A DNA stretch of 54,578 bases from an uncultured Bacteroidales bacterium (GCA_902793405.1 CADBDH010000015.1:1-54578); one strand, 5' to 3'; shown: positions 17,881 to 27,069, counted from the first letter of the stretch. Translations and numbers: made by a program. Notes: generated by a model from the letters alone, not told the origin.

Positions 17881-20109
17881 ATGAAAAGATTCACATTATT
17901 TTTGGCTGTCACTCTTGCAGTGATGCAAGCCTTTGCCGCTAACGTAGACCGTGCGACAGCCCAACAAAAGGCTGTTCAGTTCTTGAAAAGCCAAGTTGCC
18001 TCAGGCAAATTCATGTCGTCTCCCAACGTGAAATTCACGACGGAGCGCACTATTTACAATCATGACAAAATCAATGTCCCCGTATTCTACATCTTTAACA
18101 CCGAGGATCGTTTCGTCATTGTTTCGGGCGAGGACCGTGGTGAGGAAATCCTGGCCGTGGGTGATGCGCCCATCGATCTGAACAACATCCCCTCCAACAT
18201 GCAGTATTGGATGGACCGCTATCAGGAGCAGATTGAATACCTGCAGGCACATCCGGGTCTGGTGGTGAAAACCGAATCCCAGAGTCTCAAGGGCCCCAAC
18301 CGCGCCCAGAGTGTGTCTCCGCTGCTCACCGCCCGCTGGGATCAGACATCTCCCTATTGGAACCAGTGCGTCTTCAATGGTACCCAGTGCTTGACCGGTT
18401 GCCCCGCCACCTCGCTGGCTCAGGTATTCTACTACTGGAAATACCCGACTGCTGCTACTCCCTCGATTTCAGGTTATTCAACTGGCGGTTATACGATTCC
18501 TGCCTTGTCGTCTACGACCTTTGACTGGGCTAACATGAAGGACTCTTACGGTTGGGGTTCCACCAATGCCCAAAAGGCTGCTGTGGCTACGCTCATGCGT
18601 TATATCGGCCAGGCCGAACACATGGAATATGGCCCCGATGGCAGTGGTATCAGTTCCTCTAGAACTTCCTTGATCTCTGATGCCTGCAAGACTTTCGGCT
18701 ATGACAACAACGTGCATGCCATTTACAAGCAGACCGCTTACGGTACCAATATCTATAACGATGCAACGTGGGGTAACTTGATTCAGACCGAACTTACTGA
18801 AGGTCGTCCCATCGTTTACTGTGGCTTGTCGAACAATGCTGGCCATGCATTCAACGTTGACGGCTACACCGCATCGACCAACAAGTATCACATCAACTGG
18901 GGCTGGAGCGGCTCTGGTAATGGTGACTTTGCCCTGAATGCCTTTACTGACTACGACGGTGAGACCTACAATCAGTATCAGTCGATGGTTATCGGTATCC
19001 AGCCTCCCGGTGGACAGGTTACCATCCCTGTTCTCACGGTAGAGCCCGAGTCGCTTGACTTCGGTACCGTTAAGATGGGTCAGAGCGTAACCCGCACCTT
19101 CCATGTGTCGGGCACTAACCTGCTGGGCGATATCTCCTTTACCCGCAATGGTAACGCCAACTTCAGCGTTACGCCTTCGTCGCTCACTGCTGCCGAGGTC
19201 GAGGCTGGTGCAACAATTACGGTGACCTATGCTCCTCAATCCTCGGGTTCCCACACGGCTAACATCATAGTCGAGGGTGGCGCTGCCGAGAGCCACACAG
19301 TGGTTTGTACAGGTGAATGTCCTGCCGTTCCCACGATTACCGCTACTCCCTCTGTGCTGAACTTCAATGCCGCTGTTGGTGAGACCGTGACCCAGGACTT
19401 TAACCTCAAGGGCTTTAACCTGACGGGTTCAGTTTATCTGGCTGTCGTTAATGCAACTGCTGGTAGTGGCTTCACTGTCAACAAGAGCAATGTGACCAAG
19501 AACACTGCCTTGGCAGGTATTGCTGTTACCGTGACTTACAAGCCTACTGCTCCCGGTACCCACTCGGCACAGGTGATGCTGCGCAGCGCTAATGCCGACA
19601 CTATTTATGTTACCCTCAATGGTACGGCTACTGTAGCAACCTATACTCCCGTGATGCAGCCTGCCAACGAGAGCTACATTACTCAGACGTCATTCCGTGC
19701 TTCCTGGACCGACCAGACTGCCGCTTCGGCTGTTACGGGCTACACCCTGCAGTACGAAACCGGTGGTGAGGCCAACACGGTTTCGGGTATCACGACCAAG
19801 TACTACACCCTGTCTGACCTGATTGCCGGTGCTACCTATTCCTATAAGGTAAAAGCCCTGTATTTCGATGGCAGCGAGAGCGCTTGGAGCAATACCCAGC
19901 AGGTAACCCTGCTGCCCGCAGCTCCCGCATTCGAGGTGGGTGATGTTAACCACGATGGTGGCGTCAACATTGCCGACGTGACCAATTTGATCGACTACCT
20001 TTTGGACAATTCAGTAGCCATCTATACCGATTGTGCTGATATCAATGGCGACGGCGATATCAATATTGCCGATGTTGCCATGCTTATCGACTCGCTGCTC
20101 GGTAGCTGA
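17881..20109 (+). CDS. Secreted C10-family cysteine protease with two Ig-like repeats, FnIII and dockerin
   Basis: 742 residues, the shortest of the three. Signal peptide (MKRFTLFLAVTLAVMQAFAA), propeptide, then a streptopain-like domain with C174 in LTGCPATSLAQVFYYWKYP, H322 in NAGHAFNVDGY and INWGWSGS. Two Ig-like repeats follow (about 380-582). Next comes a compact fibronectin III module (about 583-680) that lacks the inserted segment seen in the paralogues, then a dockerin (688-742) of the form GDVNHDGG...ADINGDGD. There is one cysteine, not a pair, between the loops, and no tail. The ends of this gene and of the partial gene at 1-403 are alike. It probably acts outside the cell on host, dietary or bacterial protein. 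Confidence 0.9.
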   Translation: MKRFTLFLAVTLAVMQAFAANVDRATAQQKAVQFLKSQVASGKFMSSPNVKFTTERTIYNHDKINVPVFYIFNTEDRFVIVSGEDRGEEILAVGDAPIDLNNIPSNMQYWMDRYQEQIEYLQAHPGLVVKTESQSLKGPNRAQSVSPLLTARWDQTSPYWNQCVFNGTQCLTGCPATSLAQVFYYWKYPTAATPSISGYSTGGYTIPALSSTTFDWANMKDSYGWGSTNAQKAAVATLMRYIGQAEHMEYGPDGSGISSSRTSLISDACKTFGYDNNVHAIYKQTAYGTNIYNDATWGNLIQTELTEGRPIVYCGLSNNAGHAFNVDGYTASTNKYHINWGWSGSGNGDFALNAFTDYDGETYNQYQSMVIGIQPPGGQVTIPVLTVEPESLDFGTVKMGQSVTRTFHVSGTNLLGDISFTRNGNANFSVTPSSLTAAEVEAGATITVTYAPQSSGSHTANIIVEGGAAESHTVVCTGECPAVPTITATPSVLNFNAAVGETVTQDFNLKGFNLTGSVYLAVVNATAGSGFTVNKSNVTKNTALAGIAVTVTYKPTAPGTHSAQVMLRSANADTIYVTLNGTATVATYTPVMQPANESYITQTSFRASWTDQTAASAVTGYTLQYETGGEANTVSGITTKYYTLSDLIAGATYSYKVKALYFDGSESAWSNTQQVTLLPAAPAFEVGDVNHDGGVNIADVTNLIDYLLDNSVAIYTDCADINGDGDINIADVAMLIDSLLGS

Positions 20110-20152
20110 TCTGCTGAATCCAAATCAATGAAAAGTGTTTATTTGTGACATG

Positions 20153-20183
20153 AAGTGGGCTCACCGTGATGGTGAGCCCACTT
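20153..20183. terminator. Bidirectional hairpin terminator
   Basis: Perfect 13-bp stem: AAGTGGGCTCACC (20153-20165) with 20171-20183 across a 5-nt loop. It lies between the convergent ends of the third C10 protease gene and fmt and could serve both. Confidence 0.8.
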
Positions 20184-20224
20184 TGTTGATTTGTCGGGAT
20201 GATGTGTATGACTATAGCTGCGTG

Positions 20225-21202
20225 TCAGTTGCAGCGGCAGTCGGGTGTTATGGTGTAGCCGCGCAAGAAGGCGTCGGTATCCATGCGCTTCTTTCCCGAT
20301 TGTTGCAGCGATAACACTTGCAGCCACCCGTCGGCACAGGCAATGCGCAGTGTCTTGCGGTCGGTAAGCAGAGTGCCGGGAGCGGGTTTTTCGTCGGTCG
20401 CAAAGGCTTCGGGCTCACCCGTCTTGAAAATCTTCAAGGAGGTCTCTTGACCGTTTTCGTTAATTAGGGTTGTCCAGGCGGCAGGGTAGGGCGACAGGCC
20501 GCGGATGTGGTTGTAGAGGGCCTCGGCGGGACGGCTCCAGTCGATGCGGCACGTGTCCTTAAAGATCTTGGGGGCCGGCGTGGGCTCCTGGTCGGCAGTG
20601 AGCATCTGTTCCTGAGGGATGGGCTTGACAGTGCCCGCGATGATGGCATCCACGGTCTCGAGCACCATGTCGGCACCCATCGTCATCAGGCGGTCGTGGA
20701 TGACCTCGACATTATCCTCACGGCCGATGGGGCAGCTGCGTTGCTGTATCACGTCGCCCGTGTCAATCTCGTGCTTGAGGAAGAAGGTGGTCACACCCGT
20801 CTCGGTGTCGCCGTTCATCACGGCCCAGTTGATGGGCGCTGCGCCACGGTAGCGGGGCAGCAGCGAGGCATGCAGGTTGAAGGTGCCCAGTGGGGGCATC
20901 ATCCACACGGCCTCGGGCAGCATCCTGAAGGCGATGACGATAAACAGCTGGGCATCAAAACTGCGCAACTCCTCGATAAAGGCCTCATCCTTGAGGCTCA
21001 CGGGCTGCAGCACCGGCAGATGGTGCTCCACGGCATAGCGCTTCACGTCGCTCTCCTGCAGCTGGCGTCCGCGCCCGGCGGGTTTGTCGGGCATGGTCAC
21101 CACGGCCACGACATTGTAGCCAGCGTCAACGAGCCGGCTCAGGCTCTCGACAGCAAAGTCGGGTGTCCCGAAAAAAACAATCTTCAAGTCCTCTTTACTC
21201 AT
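20225..21202 (-). CDS. fmt: Methionyl-tRNA formyltransferase
   Basis: Formylates Met-tRNAfMet with 10-formyl-THF for translation initiation. The 325 residues show the N-terminal IVFFGTPDFAVESL start, the family signature HASLLPRYRGAAPINWAVMNGD (catalytic Asn/His/Asp area, about residues 109-145), TGVTTFFLKHEIDTGDV, and a C-terminal beta-barrel domain from about 205. It is the last gene of the minus-strand group tsaC-glycosylphosphotransferase-ClC-PAP2-fmt. It is separated from the PAP2 gene by 112 nt filled with 14-bp tandem repeats, so it may be transcribed with them or from its own start. Confidence 0.96.
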   Translation of the reverse strand: MSKEDLKIVFFGTPDFAVESLSRLVDAGYNVVAVVTMPDKPAGRGRQLQESDVKRYAVEHHLPVLQPVSLKDEAFIEELRSFDAQLFIVIAFRMLPEAVWMMPPLGTFNLHASLLPRYRGAAPINWAVMNGDTETGVTTFFLKHEIDTGDVIQQRSCPIGREDNVEVIHDRLMTMGADMVLETVDAIIAGTVKPIPQEQMLTADQEPTPAPKIFKDTCRIDWSRPAEALYNHIRGLSPYPAAWTTLINENGQETSLKIFKTGEPEAFATDEKPAPGTLLTDRKTLRIACADGWLQVLSLQQSGKKRMDTDAFLRGYTITPDCRCN

Positions 21203-21230
21203 AATTACTTGATTAACTCCTAACTCCTAA

Positions 21231-21314
21231 CTTCTCACTCCTAACTTCTCACTCCTAACTTCTCACTCCTAACTTCTCACTCCTAACTTCTCACTCCTAA
21301 CTTCTCACTCCTAA
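21231..21314. repeat. 14-bp tandem repeat (six perfect copies)
   Basis: Unit CTTCTCACTCCTAA repeated six times without a mismatch from 21231 to 21314, with partial copies just before. The unit can be read as two 7-mers, the second resembling the heptamer repeats elsewhere in the window. It ends directly at the PAP2 stop codon and precedes fmt. Confidence 0.95.
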
Positions 21315-23111
21315 CTAAAACGAGATACACAGCGCTCCGCCCAGTACCCACTGGTTCAGGTGCTTGCTTGCACTGGATTTGAAATACTGCACGGGATCCC
21401 AGTTGCTGTATTTAATGAATGCTTCACGTAGTTGTGGCGAGAATCTCTCCAGGTAAATAAACGGGGCATAGGTGGCAGTAAAGGTCTTGTGAGAATAATC
21501 ATAGTCACAGAAGACCCTCCACGAGAAGGAATTCTTGTAAGCATAGGTGAGTGAAAGGCCGGTGCCGAATTTCATCGAATTGGAGGCATGGACATTAATG
21601 TAGTCCCATTCACTGTAGGCAACAGATTCATCGTTTATCGAGAAGTTGCCATCTTCATCATAGTCAAGCACGTCTCCAAGGAATATGGCGTTCACGTCAA
21701 TGTCGTCCATTATGCTGTGGCCAATGAGTAACTTGGAGCCGATGGCAAAACGGCTGGACAGCGGCACGTTGAAGTATAGGCCGCCATCTACAGCAAATTC
21801 GGTGATGTGGTCACTTTCAATCTCGAGGTTAAAGTAATGGATGGCGCCCAGGTAATAGGGATCTTCGGCTATATCTTTCATACTCTCTTGCTCGATGTCG
21901 GCAAATTGTGACCAGCCGTTGATAGGCGTGCTCTTGACGCGAAGACGGCCGCCGATACCCACGTAGGGGTTGAAGAACCAGGCACCCTCGGCGCCCACAG
22001 CTGTCGCAGAGCGGAATTTGAGTTTAAGAGGTTCAGTATCAGGATCGTCGTCAGGGTAGCCAGGAACCTCGAGGCCGAAGTGGAACCCGGGCAGCGTCAA
22101 GTTCTTGTTTCCAAATCCGATACCCATCGAGATGGCGAAGAACGATGGATTCGTCCTCAGGTCGGGGTAGTAGGAGAGGTCATTCATCTGCAAGCCTTTC
22201 TGCTTGAACAGCAGGTCGCAGATGCCGTAGGCCAACTCGGTGGAAAGAATACCGATGCCTGCACCCGAGAGCACGTCACTCACCCAGTGACGGTTGTTGA
22301 GCACGCGCATCACTCCCGTGGCGGTGGCCACAGTATAGCCGGCGATGGAGTACCACGGCGAGCGTGTCAGGCCGTATTCCTTGTGCAGGATAGTTGCACC
22401 GACAAAGGCCGTTGCCGTGTGCCCCGAGGGCCAAGAGTTGCGGGTTGAGCCGTCGGGACGCATTTCGCTGGCGGTGTACTTGATGCCATTGACAAAGCCT
22501 GCCATGACGGCATAGGAGGCCACTGCCGAAGCGGCCAAGCGGGGCCATGACGAGCGGCCTTCGACACCTCCCATTTTCAGGCCTGCCGTCAACGCGATGC
22601 CAGCGAACTGGATGTAATTGTCGATTTCACTATGGAAATCATACTTGACCAGTCGTATCTTGGTGTTCGGGTTTTTGTAGTTCTGGCGGAAGGCTTCTTT
22701 CTCGCCCTTAATGATCCAGCCTGAAGCAAACACGGGAATGCCCACCCACGTCTGGTCCTGCATGAAGGTGTAGGGCTTGACGGCAGGGTTGGTGGTGTTC
22801 TTGAGGAAGCGGAAATTCACACCGCGGTATTTGCGGTACAAATCGGGATCCCCTAAGATGCTTTTCTCTTCGGTAAAGTACTTGGTATCTGTTTGTCCCG
22901 ATACCGTATCAACGGCATTAACGCTTTCAGTGCCAATGGCATCCGTGGATTCTGTATCGGCAACCTGGATAGTTGATTCGGTTTCAACATCGATGGCGAC
23001 CGTTGCCGGCTCATTGATGATCGAGTCGTTGCTGCAGGTCACTGCGGTGGCCCTGGCGGTGAATGGCAGTAGCATGGCTGCCAATAGGAAAAGGGTATAT
23101 ATTTTCTTCAT
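21315..23111 (-). CDS. PAP2-family phosphatase with C-terminal outer-membrane barrel-like domain
   Basis: 598 residues. A signal peptide (MKKIYTLFLLAAMLLPFTARATA) and a low-complexity linker precede a type 2 phosphatidic acid phosphatase domain. Its three motifs are readable: KYTASEMRPDGS (K-x6-RP), WPSGHTATAF, and NNRHWVSDVLSGAG with the catalytic histidine. The region from about residue 310 to the end consists of short alternating strands and ends in phenylalanine (WVLGGALCISF), as in outer-membrane barrels. Likely substrates are lipid phosphates such as undecaprenyl diphosphate, lipid A or phospholipids; sequence does not decide. It follows the ClC gene by 17 nt. Confidence 0.85.
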   Translation of the reverse strand: MKKIYTLFLLAAMLLPFTARATAVTCSNDSIINEPATVAIDVETESTIQVADTESTDAIGTESVNAVDTVSGQTDTKYFTEEKSILGDPDLYRKYRGVNFRFLKNTTNPAVKPYTFMQDQTWVGIPVFASGWIIKGEKEAFRQNYKNPNTKIRLVKYDFHSEIDNYIQFAGIALTAGLKMGGVEGRSSWPRLAASAVASYAVMAGFVNGIKYTASEMRPDGSTRNSWPSGHTATAFVGATILHKEYGLTRSPWYSIAGYTVATATGVMRVLNNRHWVSDVLSGAGIGILSTELAYGICDLLFKQKGLQMNDLSYYPDLRTNPSFFAISMGIGFGNKNLTLPGFHFGLEVPGYPDDDPDTEPLKLKFRSATAVGAEGAWFFNPYVGIGGRLRVKSTPINGWSQFADIEQESMKDIAEDPYYLGAIHYFNLEIESDHITEFAVDGGLYFNVPLSSRFAIGSKLLIGHSIMDDIDVNAIFLGDVLDYDEDGNFSINDESVAYSEWDYINVHASNSMKFGTGLSLTYAYKNSFSWRVFCDYDYSHKTFTATYAPFIYLERFSPQLREAFIKYSNWDPVQYFKSSASKHLNQWVLGGALCISF

Positions 23112-23128
23112 AGTGATGATTGAATTGA

Positions 23129-24973
23129 TTAATCGTATGTGTAATGTTTCAGCACCTGGCGGTAGCTGTTGAATATCTTGCTCTTGGAAACGAAGCCCAC
23201 GTAGCAGCCGTTCTCGTCAATGACGGGCAGGTTCCAGGCTCCGGTGTCGTCAAAGGTCTTCATCACCTTTTCCATCGGAGTGCCGACGACGATTTTGGCA
23301 GGCGGAACGGCCATGAATCGGTTGACATTCATGCGGCGGTACAGGTCAGGGCGGAACATGATGTTGCGGATGTCATCGAGTTGAACCACGCCTATCAGCA
23401 CACCTTTATCGTCGGTAACGGGGAAAAGGTTGCGGTGGCTCTGGGCGATGGTGTCCACCATGTCCTTGAGGCTCATGTCGGGGTGGACAACCGAGAAGTC
23501 TTTCTCGATGACGCTGTCCATCTTCAACAGGGTGAGCACCGAGCGGTCCTTCTGGTGAGTGAGCAGTTCTCCTCGTTTGGCCAGACGGCGCGAGTAGATG
23601 CCGTAGGGGGTGAAGATGCGGCATATGCCGTAACTGCTCGCCGACACGATGAGCAGCGGCAGGAACAGTTCATAGCCGCCGGTCATCTCGGCGGTAAGGA
23701 AGATGGCCATCAATGGCGCGTGCATCACACCGGCCATCACTCCCGCCATGCCCATCAGGGCGAAATTCTTGATGCTCAACGGCATCTCGGTGTCAATGAC
23801 TCCCAGATGGTTGATCAGGTAAGCATAAAACACGCCGGCCATGACACCGACAAACAGCGAGGGGGCGAACGTACCGCCCACACCTCCGCCGCCGTTGGTG
23901 GCTGCGGTGGCCAGCACCTTGAAGGCGCCCAGTGCGAACAGGAACAGCAGCACGGCCACCGTGTTGTTGCGGTAGGCATAGAACAGGCTATTGTTGAAGA
24001 TGCCTGTCACGTCACCGTTGATCAGGCGGGTGATGCCCTCGTAGCCTTCGCCGTACAGTGGCGGCATCAGGTAGATGAGCAGACTCAGCGTCAGGCCGCC
24101 CACGGCAAACCGCACCCAGCGGTTGCGCAGCCGCTTGAAACGTCCTTCCAGCCTGTCGATGAGGGTGATGAAATAGAGCGATACAAAACCGCAAAAGACG
24201 CCCAGCAGCAGGACAAAGGGGATGCGTGACGCATAGAACGGTTCGCTCTGCGAGAAGAAGAATTCTACATTATAGCCCGTGAACACATAGGCCACCGTCG
24301 CTCCCGCCACCGAGGCGGTAATCAGCGGGATGGCGGAACCGGCCGTCAGGTCGAGCATGAGCACCTCGATGGTGAACAGCATGCCCGCAATGGGGGCCTT
24401 GAAGATGCCGGCGATACCTGCAGCGGCGCCACAGGCCACAAGCATGGCCAGCGTCTGGGGCCTGAGCCTGAAGGCTTGTCCCAGGTTGCTGCCGATGGCG
24501 GCACCGGTGAACACGATAGGACCCTCGGCACCGACCGAACCACCAAAGCCGATGGTCAGCGACGATGCAATGAGCGACGAGTACATGTTGTGGATTTTCA
24601 GCCGGCTTTTTTTCAGCGCCAGGGCATAAAGCACGCGCGTCACACCATGCGAGATGGGCTCACGCGCCACATAATAGACATATAGGCTCGCCAGCAGGAT
24701 ACCGATGGCGGGGAACACGAGGTAGAGCAGGTTGTCGCGCTCGGGGTCGAAGCGGCTGGTCAGGAAACCGGCAATGAGGCCGATGAGGGTCTTGAGCAGC
24801 ACGGCGGCAAGGCCGGCGGTGATGCCGACGATGAGGGCGAGCAACACGACAAACGTCTTGTCGGGCAGGTGACGCTCACGCCACACGAGCAAGCGTATCC
24901 ACCAGCTGGCACCATCTGTATGAGCCTCGTTGGCAGCATTTGTCGGACGGGATGTCATTGTGTCTCGTGCCAT
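23129..24973 (-). CDS. ClC-family chloride channel/transporter with two CBS domains
   Basis: 614 residues with the multi-helix ClC core. The selectivity loops are present in altered form: AGSAIPL (for GSGIP), GSVGAEGPIVFTGAAIG (for GREGP, so the arginine is absent but the glutamate of the gate is kept), and GGVGGTFAPSLFVG (for GxFxP). Two CBS repeats fill about residues 450-610. Its start codon overlaps the stop of the upstream glycosylphosphotransferase (TAATG at 24971-24975), which implies coupled translation. Whether it is a channel or a Cl-/H+ exchanger, or transports another anion, cannot be decided. Confidence 0.9.
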   Translation of the reverse strand: MARDTMTSRPTNAANEAHTDGASWWIRLLVWRERHLPDKTFVVLLALIVGITAGLAAVLLKTLIGLIAGFLTSRFDPERDNLLYLVFPAIGILLASLYVYYVAREPISHGVTRVLYALALKKSRLKIHNMYSSLIASSLTIGFGGSVGAEGPIVFTGAAIGSNLGQAFRLRPQTLAMLVACGAAAGIAGIFKAPIAGMLFTIEVLMLDLTAGSAIPLITASVAGATVAYVFTGYNVEFFFSQSEPFYASRIPFVLLLGVFCGFVSLYFITLIDRLEGRFKRLRNRWVRFAVGGLTLSLLIYLMPPLYGEGYEGITRLINGDVTGIFNNSLFYAYRNNTVAVLLFLFALGAFKVLATAATNGGGGVGGTFAPSLFVGVMAGVFYAYLINHLGVIDTEMPLSIKNFALMGMAGVMAGVMHAPLMAIFLTAEMTGGYELFLPLLIVSASSYGICRIFTPYGIYSRRLAKRGELLTHQKDRSVLTLLKMDSVIEKDFSVVHPDMSLKDMVDTIAQSHRNLFPVTDDKGVLIGVVQLDDIRNIMFRPDLYRRMNVNRFMAVPPAKIVVGTPMEKVMKTFDDTGAWNLPVIDENGCYVGFVSKSKIFNSYRQVLKHYTYD

Positions 24974-26409
24974 TACATTCCGCGTCCGGTAAAGACGATT
25001 TTAACGGTATAAATCAGTATCTTGAGGTCGTTGAGCAACGACATGTTGTTCAGGTACATCAGGTCATACTCCACGCGCTCGACCATCTCATCCACGTTCT
25101 TGGCATAGCCGAACTTGACCATGCCCATCGAGGTGATGCCAGGGCGCACACGGTGCAGCAGCGAATAGGCGGGAACCAGGGGCGTGATCTGGTCGATATA
25201 GAACCGGCGCTCGGGACGCGGACCCACCAGCGACATCTCGCCCTTGAGGACGTTCCAGAACTGCGGCAACTCATCGATGCGGTACTTGCGCATGAAGCGG
25301 CCAAACGGCGTGATGCGCGGGTCGTCGTCCGACGATAACTGGGGACGGCCGGCGGCTTCGGCATCCTGAACCATTGAGCGGAACTTGATGATGTGGAACG
25401 GCTTGTTGTGCAGCCCGATGCGTTCCTGCTTGTAGAACACGGGACCGGGGCTGGTGCACTTGATGATGAGGGCCACGATGGCATAAACGGGCAACAGCAG
25501 TATCAGCGCAATCAGCGAGACAAGGACGTCCAGGGCGCGCTTGATGTTCTTGCCGCTGTCGCTCATGTTGCTGCGTGAGATATTGACCAGCGGCTCGCCG
25601 TAGATGTCCGAGATGGTGACCGGTGTCCTGAGTTTGTTGAAGTACTCGGGCGATATCATGATGGGCAGGTCCAGCGCATAGAGTTTGTTGATGGCATTCA
25701 TCGTCTGGGCCGTGTCGTCGCGCGTCGGCACCACGATAAGTTCCCAGATGCCTTGCTGCTGGCACACCTCGGGCAGCTCGTCCAACTCATAGAGTGGCAG
25801 CGGATTACCTTTGACAGGATTCTCGCCGGGGATGTTGACAAATCCCATCACCTCGTGGCCCGACGACTGCTTGCGGCGGTTGAGCTTCTCGACAAACGAG
25901 AGGGCGGCCGCTCCGCTGCCCACAATCAGCGTGGGAAAGGTCCATCGGCGCGACTTGATGGCTGCCGAGGCATAGTTGGTGATGATGGCCCGCACGAGAT
26001 AGACGAGGCCGAAGAGCAGGGCCCACAGGATGAAAATCATCTCATAGTCGCTGCCGCGCACGCCTATCACGTCGTTGATGAGTGCCAGGAAGAAGATGAG
26101 CAGCGTGTTGATGACCGCGCTGGCGGCTGTGGTGAGCAATTCCTGTACGCGCGATTTGCGGCACACGTTATTATAATAGCCGCTGAACACGTAGGTCACC
26201 ATCATCAGCAAGGGAAAGAACACCTGCCCTGCCAGCACCATGTTGCTCTTCAGGTAGCTCACCAGGTAGGGCCATCCCACTACGGTACCCATCTGGTAGC
26301 GCACGATATTGTAAATGAACCAGGCCAGGTTAGACATCACAAAGTCACCCATCACATACTTGATGCGTTGCTGATGCGCCTTGTTATTGATGTCCAGTCT
26401 GATCTTCAT
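24973..26409 (-). CDS. Undecaprenyl-phosphate sugar phosphotransferase (polyprenyl glycosylphosphotransferase)
   Basis: 478 residues of the WcaJ/WbaP type. Four to five N-terminal membrane segments are followed by a soluble Rossmann-like region (about 150-270) and a last hydrophobic segment (about 285-310) leading into the bacterial sugar transferase domain. That domain contains KRALDVLVSLIALI, SPGPVFYKQERIG, KFRSM, DELPQFWNVLKGEMSLVGPRPE and RPGITSMGMVKFG. It starts surface polysaccharide synthesis by moving a sugar-1-phosphate to undecaprenyl phosphate at the inner membrane. No glycosyltransferase cluster surrounds it here. It lies 6 nt after tsaC and overlaps the ClC start by one base. Confidence 0.93.
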   Translation of the reverse strand: MKIRLDINNKAHQQRIKYVMGDFVMSNLAWFIYNIVRYQMGTVVGWPYLVSYLKSNMVLAGQVFFPLLMMVTYVFSGYYNNVCRKSRVQELLTTAASAVINTLLIFFLALINDVIGVRGSDYEMIFILWALLFGLVYLVRAIITNYASAAIKSRRWTFPTLIVGSGAAALSFVEKLNRRKQSSGHEVMGFVNIPGENPVKGNPLPLYELDELPEVCQQQGIWELIVVPTRDDTAQTMNAINKLYALDLPIMISPEYFNKLRTPVTISDIYGEPLVNISRSNMSDSGKNIKRALDVLVSLIALILLLPVYAIVALIIKCTSPGPVFYKQERIGLHNKPFHIIKFRSMVQDAEAAGRPQLSSDDDPRITPFGRFMRKYRIDELPQFWNVLKGEMSLVGPRPERRFYIDQITPLVPAYSLLHRVRPGITSMGMVKFGYAKNVDEMVERVEYDLMYLNNMSLLNDLKILIYTVKIVFTGRGM

Positions 26410-26415
26410 GGCCGT

Positions 26416-27018
26416 TTATCTGATAATCTTGAATGTGCCGTCGCGGCCCAGCATGATGATGTTGGACGGCTCGTGACGGTTATTGTCATGGCGGCGGTAT
26501 TCGACAGCATAGTCCACGCCCTGCACAATCGACGGGTTGATGTCGGCAAACGTCTTGGCCGTCGGCGCGCCGCTCACGTTGGCCGAGGTCGAGACGATGG
26601 GCTTGCCGTAACGCTCGCACAGGCGGTGGCAGAATTCATCGTTGGGGATGCGAATGCCCACACTGTCGTCGGCTCCCAGCACATTGGGCGCCAGGTTATA
26701 GGCACCTTCATAGATGATGGTCAAGGGTTTCACGGCCACATCAATCAGTTCGCGGGCAATCATCGGCACGTCCACCACATAGTGGTCCAGGTGGTCGGCA
26801 CTGTCGATGAGCACAATCAGCGCCTTGCTGTCATCGCGCTGTTTGAGTTGATATACTTTCTTGACGGCTTCGGCATTGGTGGCATCACACCCGATGCCCC
26901 ACACCGTGTCGGTCGGGTACAGAATCAGTCCTCCGCTACTCAACGTCTTGAGGCATTGGACGATATCGGCATCTAACTGAGCCCTGTTTTTCTGTATGTC
27001 TTCCTTTCTTGAACTCAT
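26416..27018 (-). CDS. tsaC: L-threonylcarbamoyladenylate synthase (Sua5/YciO/YrdC family)
   Basis: Makes threonylcarbamoyl-AMP from threonine, bicarbonate and ATP for the t6A modification of ANN-decoding tRNAs. The 200 residues contain the YrdC core: GLILYPTDTVWGIGCDATN near residue 33, KRDDSKALIVLI, SVGIRIPND, and PIVSTSANVSGAPTAKTF. It is the first gene of the minus-strand group and lies directly behind a well-formed promoter at 27039-27069. The closely related YciO branch has no proven role, so the exact name is slightly uncertain. Confidence 0.92.
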   Translation of the reverse strand: MSSRKEDIQKNRAQLDADIVQCLKTLSSGGLILYPTDTVWGIGCDATNAEAVKKVYQLKQRDDSKALIVLIDSADHLDHYVVDVPMIARELIDVAVKPLTIIYEGAYNLAPNVLGADDSVGIRIPNDEFCHRLCERYGKPIVSTSANVSGAPTAKTFADINPSIVQGVDYAVEYRRHDNNRHEPSNIIMLGRDGTFKIIR

Positions 27019-27038
27019 TTCGATTCTTTAGTAATATG

Positions 27039-27069
27039 CAAAGATAGTGCAAATCGTGGGCAGGACAAA
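27039..27069 (-). promoter_or_regulatory. Promoter of the tsaC gene group
   Basis: On the minus strand TTTG (27066-27069), 19 nt, TATCTTTG (27039-27046), 21 nt upstream of the tsaC ATG. Confidence 0.8.

Noticed and set aside
10527-20109. Cellulosome locus
   Set aside because: Dockerins are present, but there is no cohesin, scaffoldin or glycoside hydrolase, and the catalytic domains are cysteine proteases.
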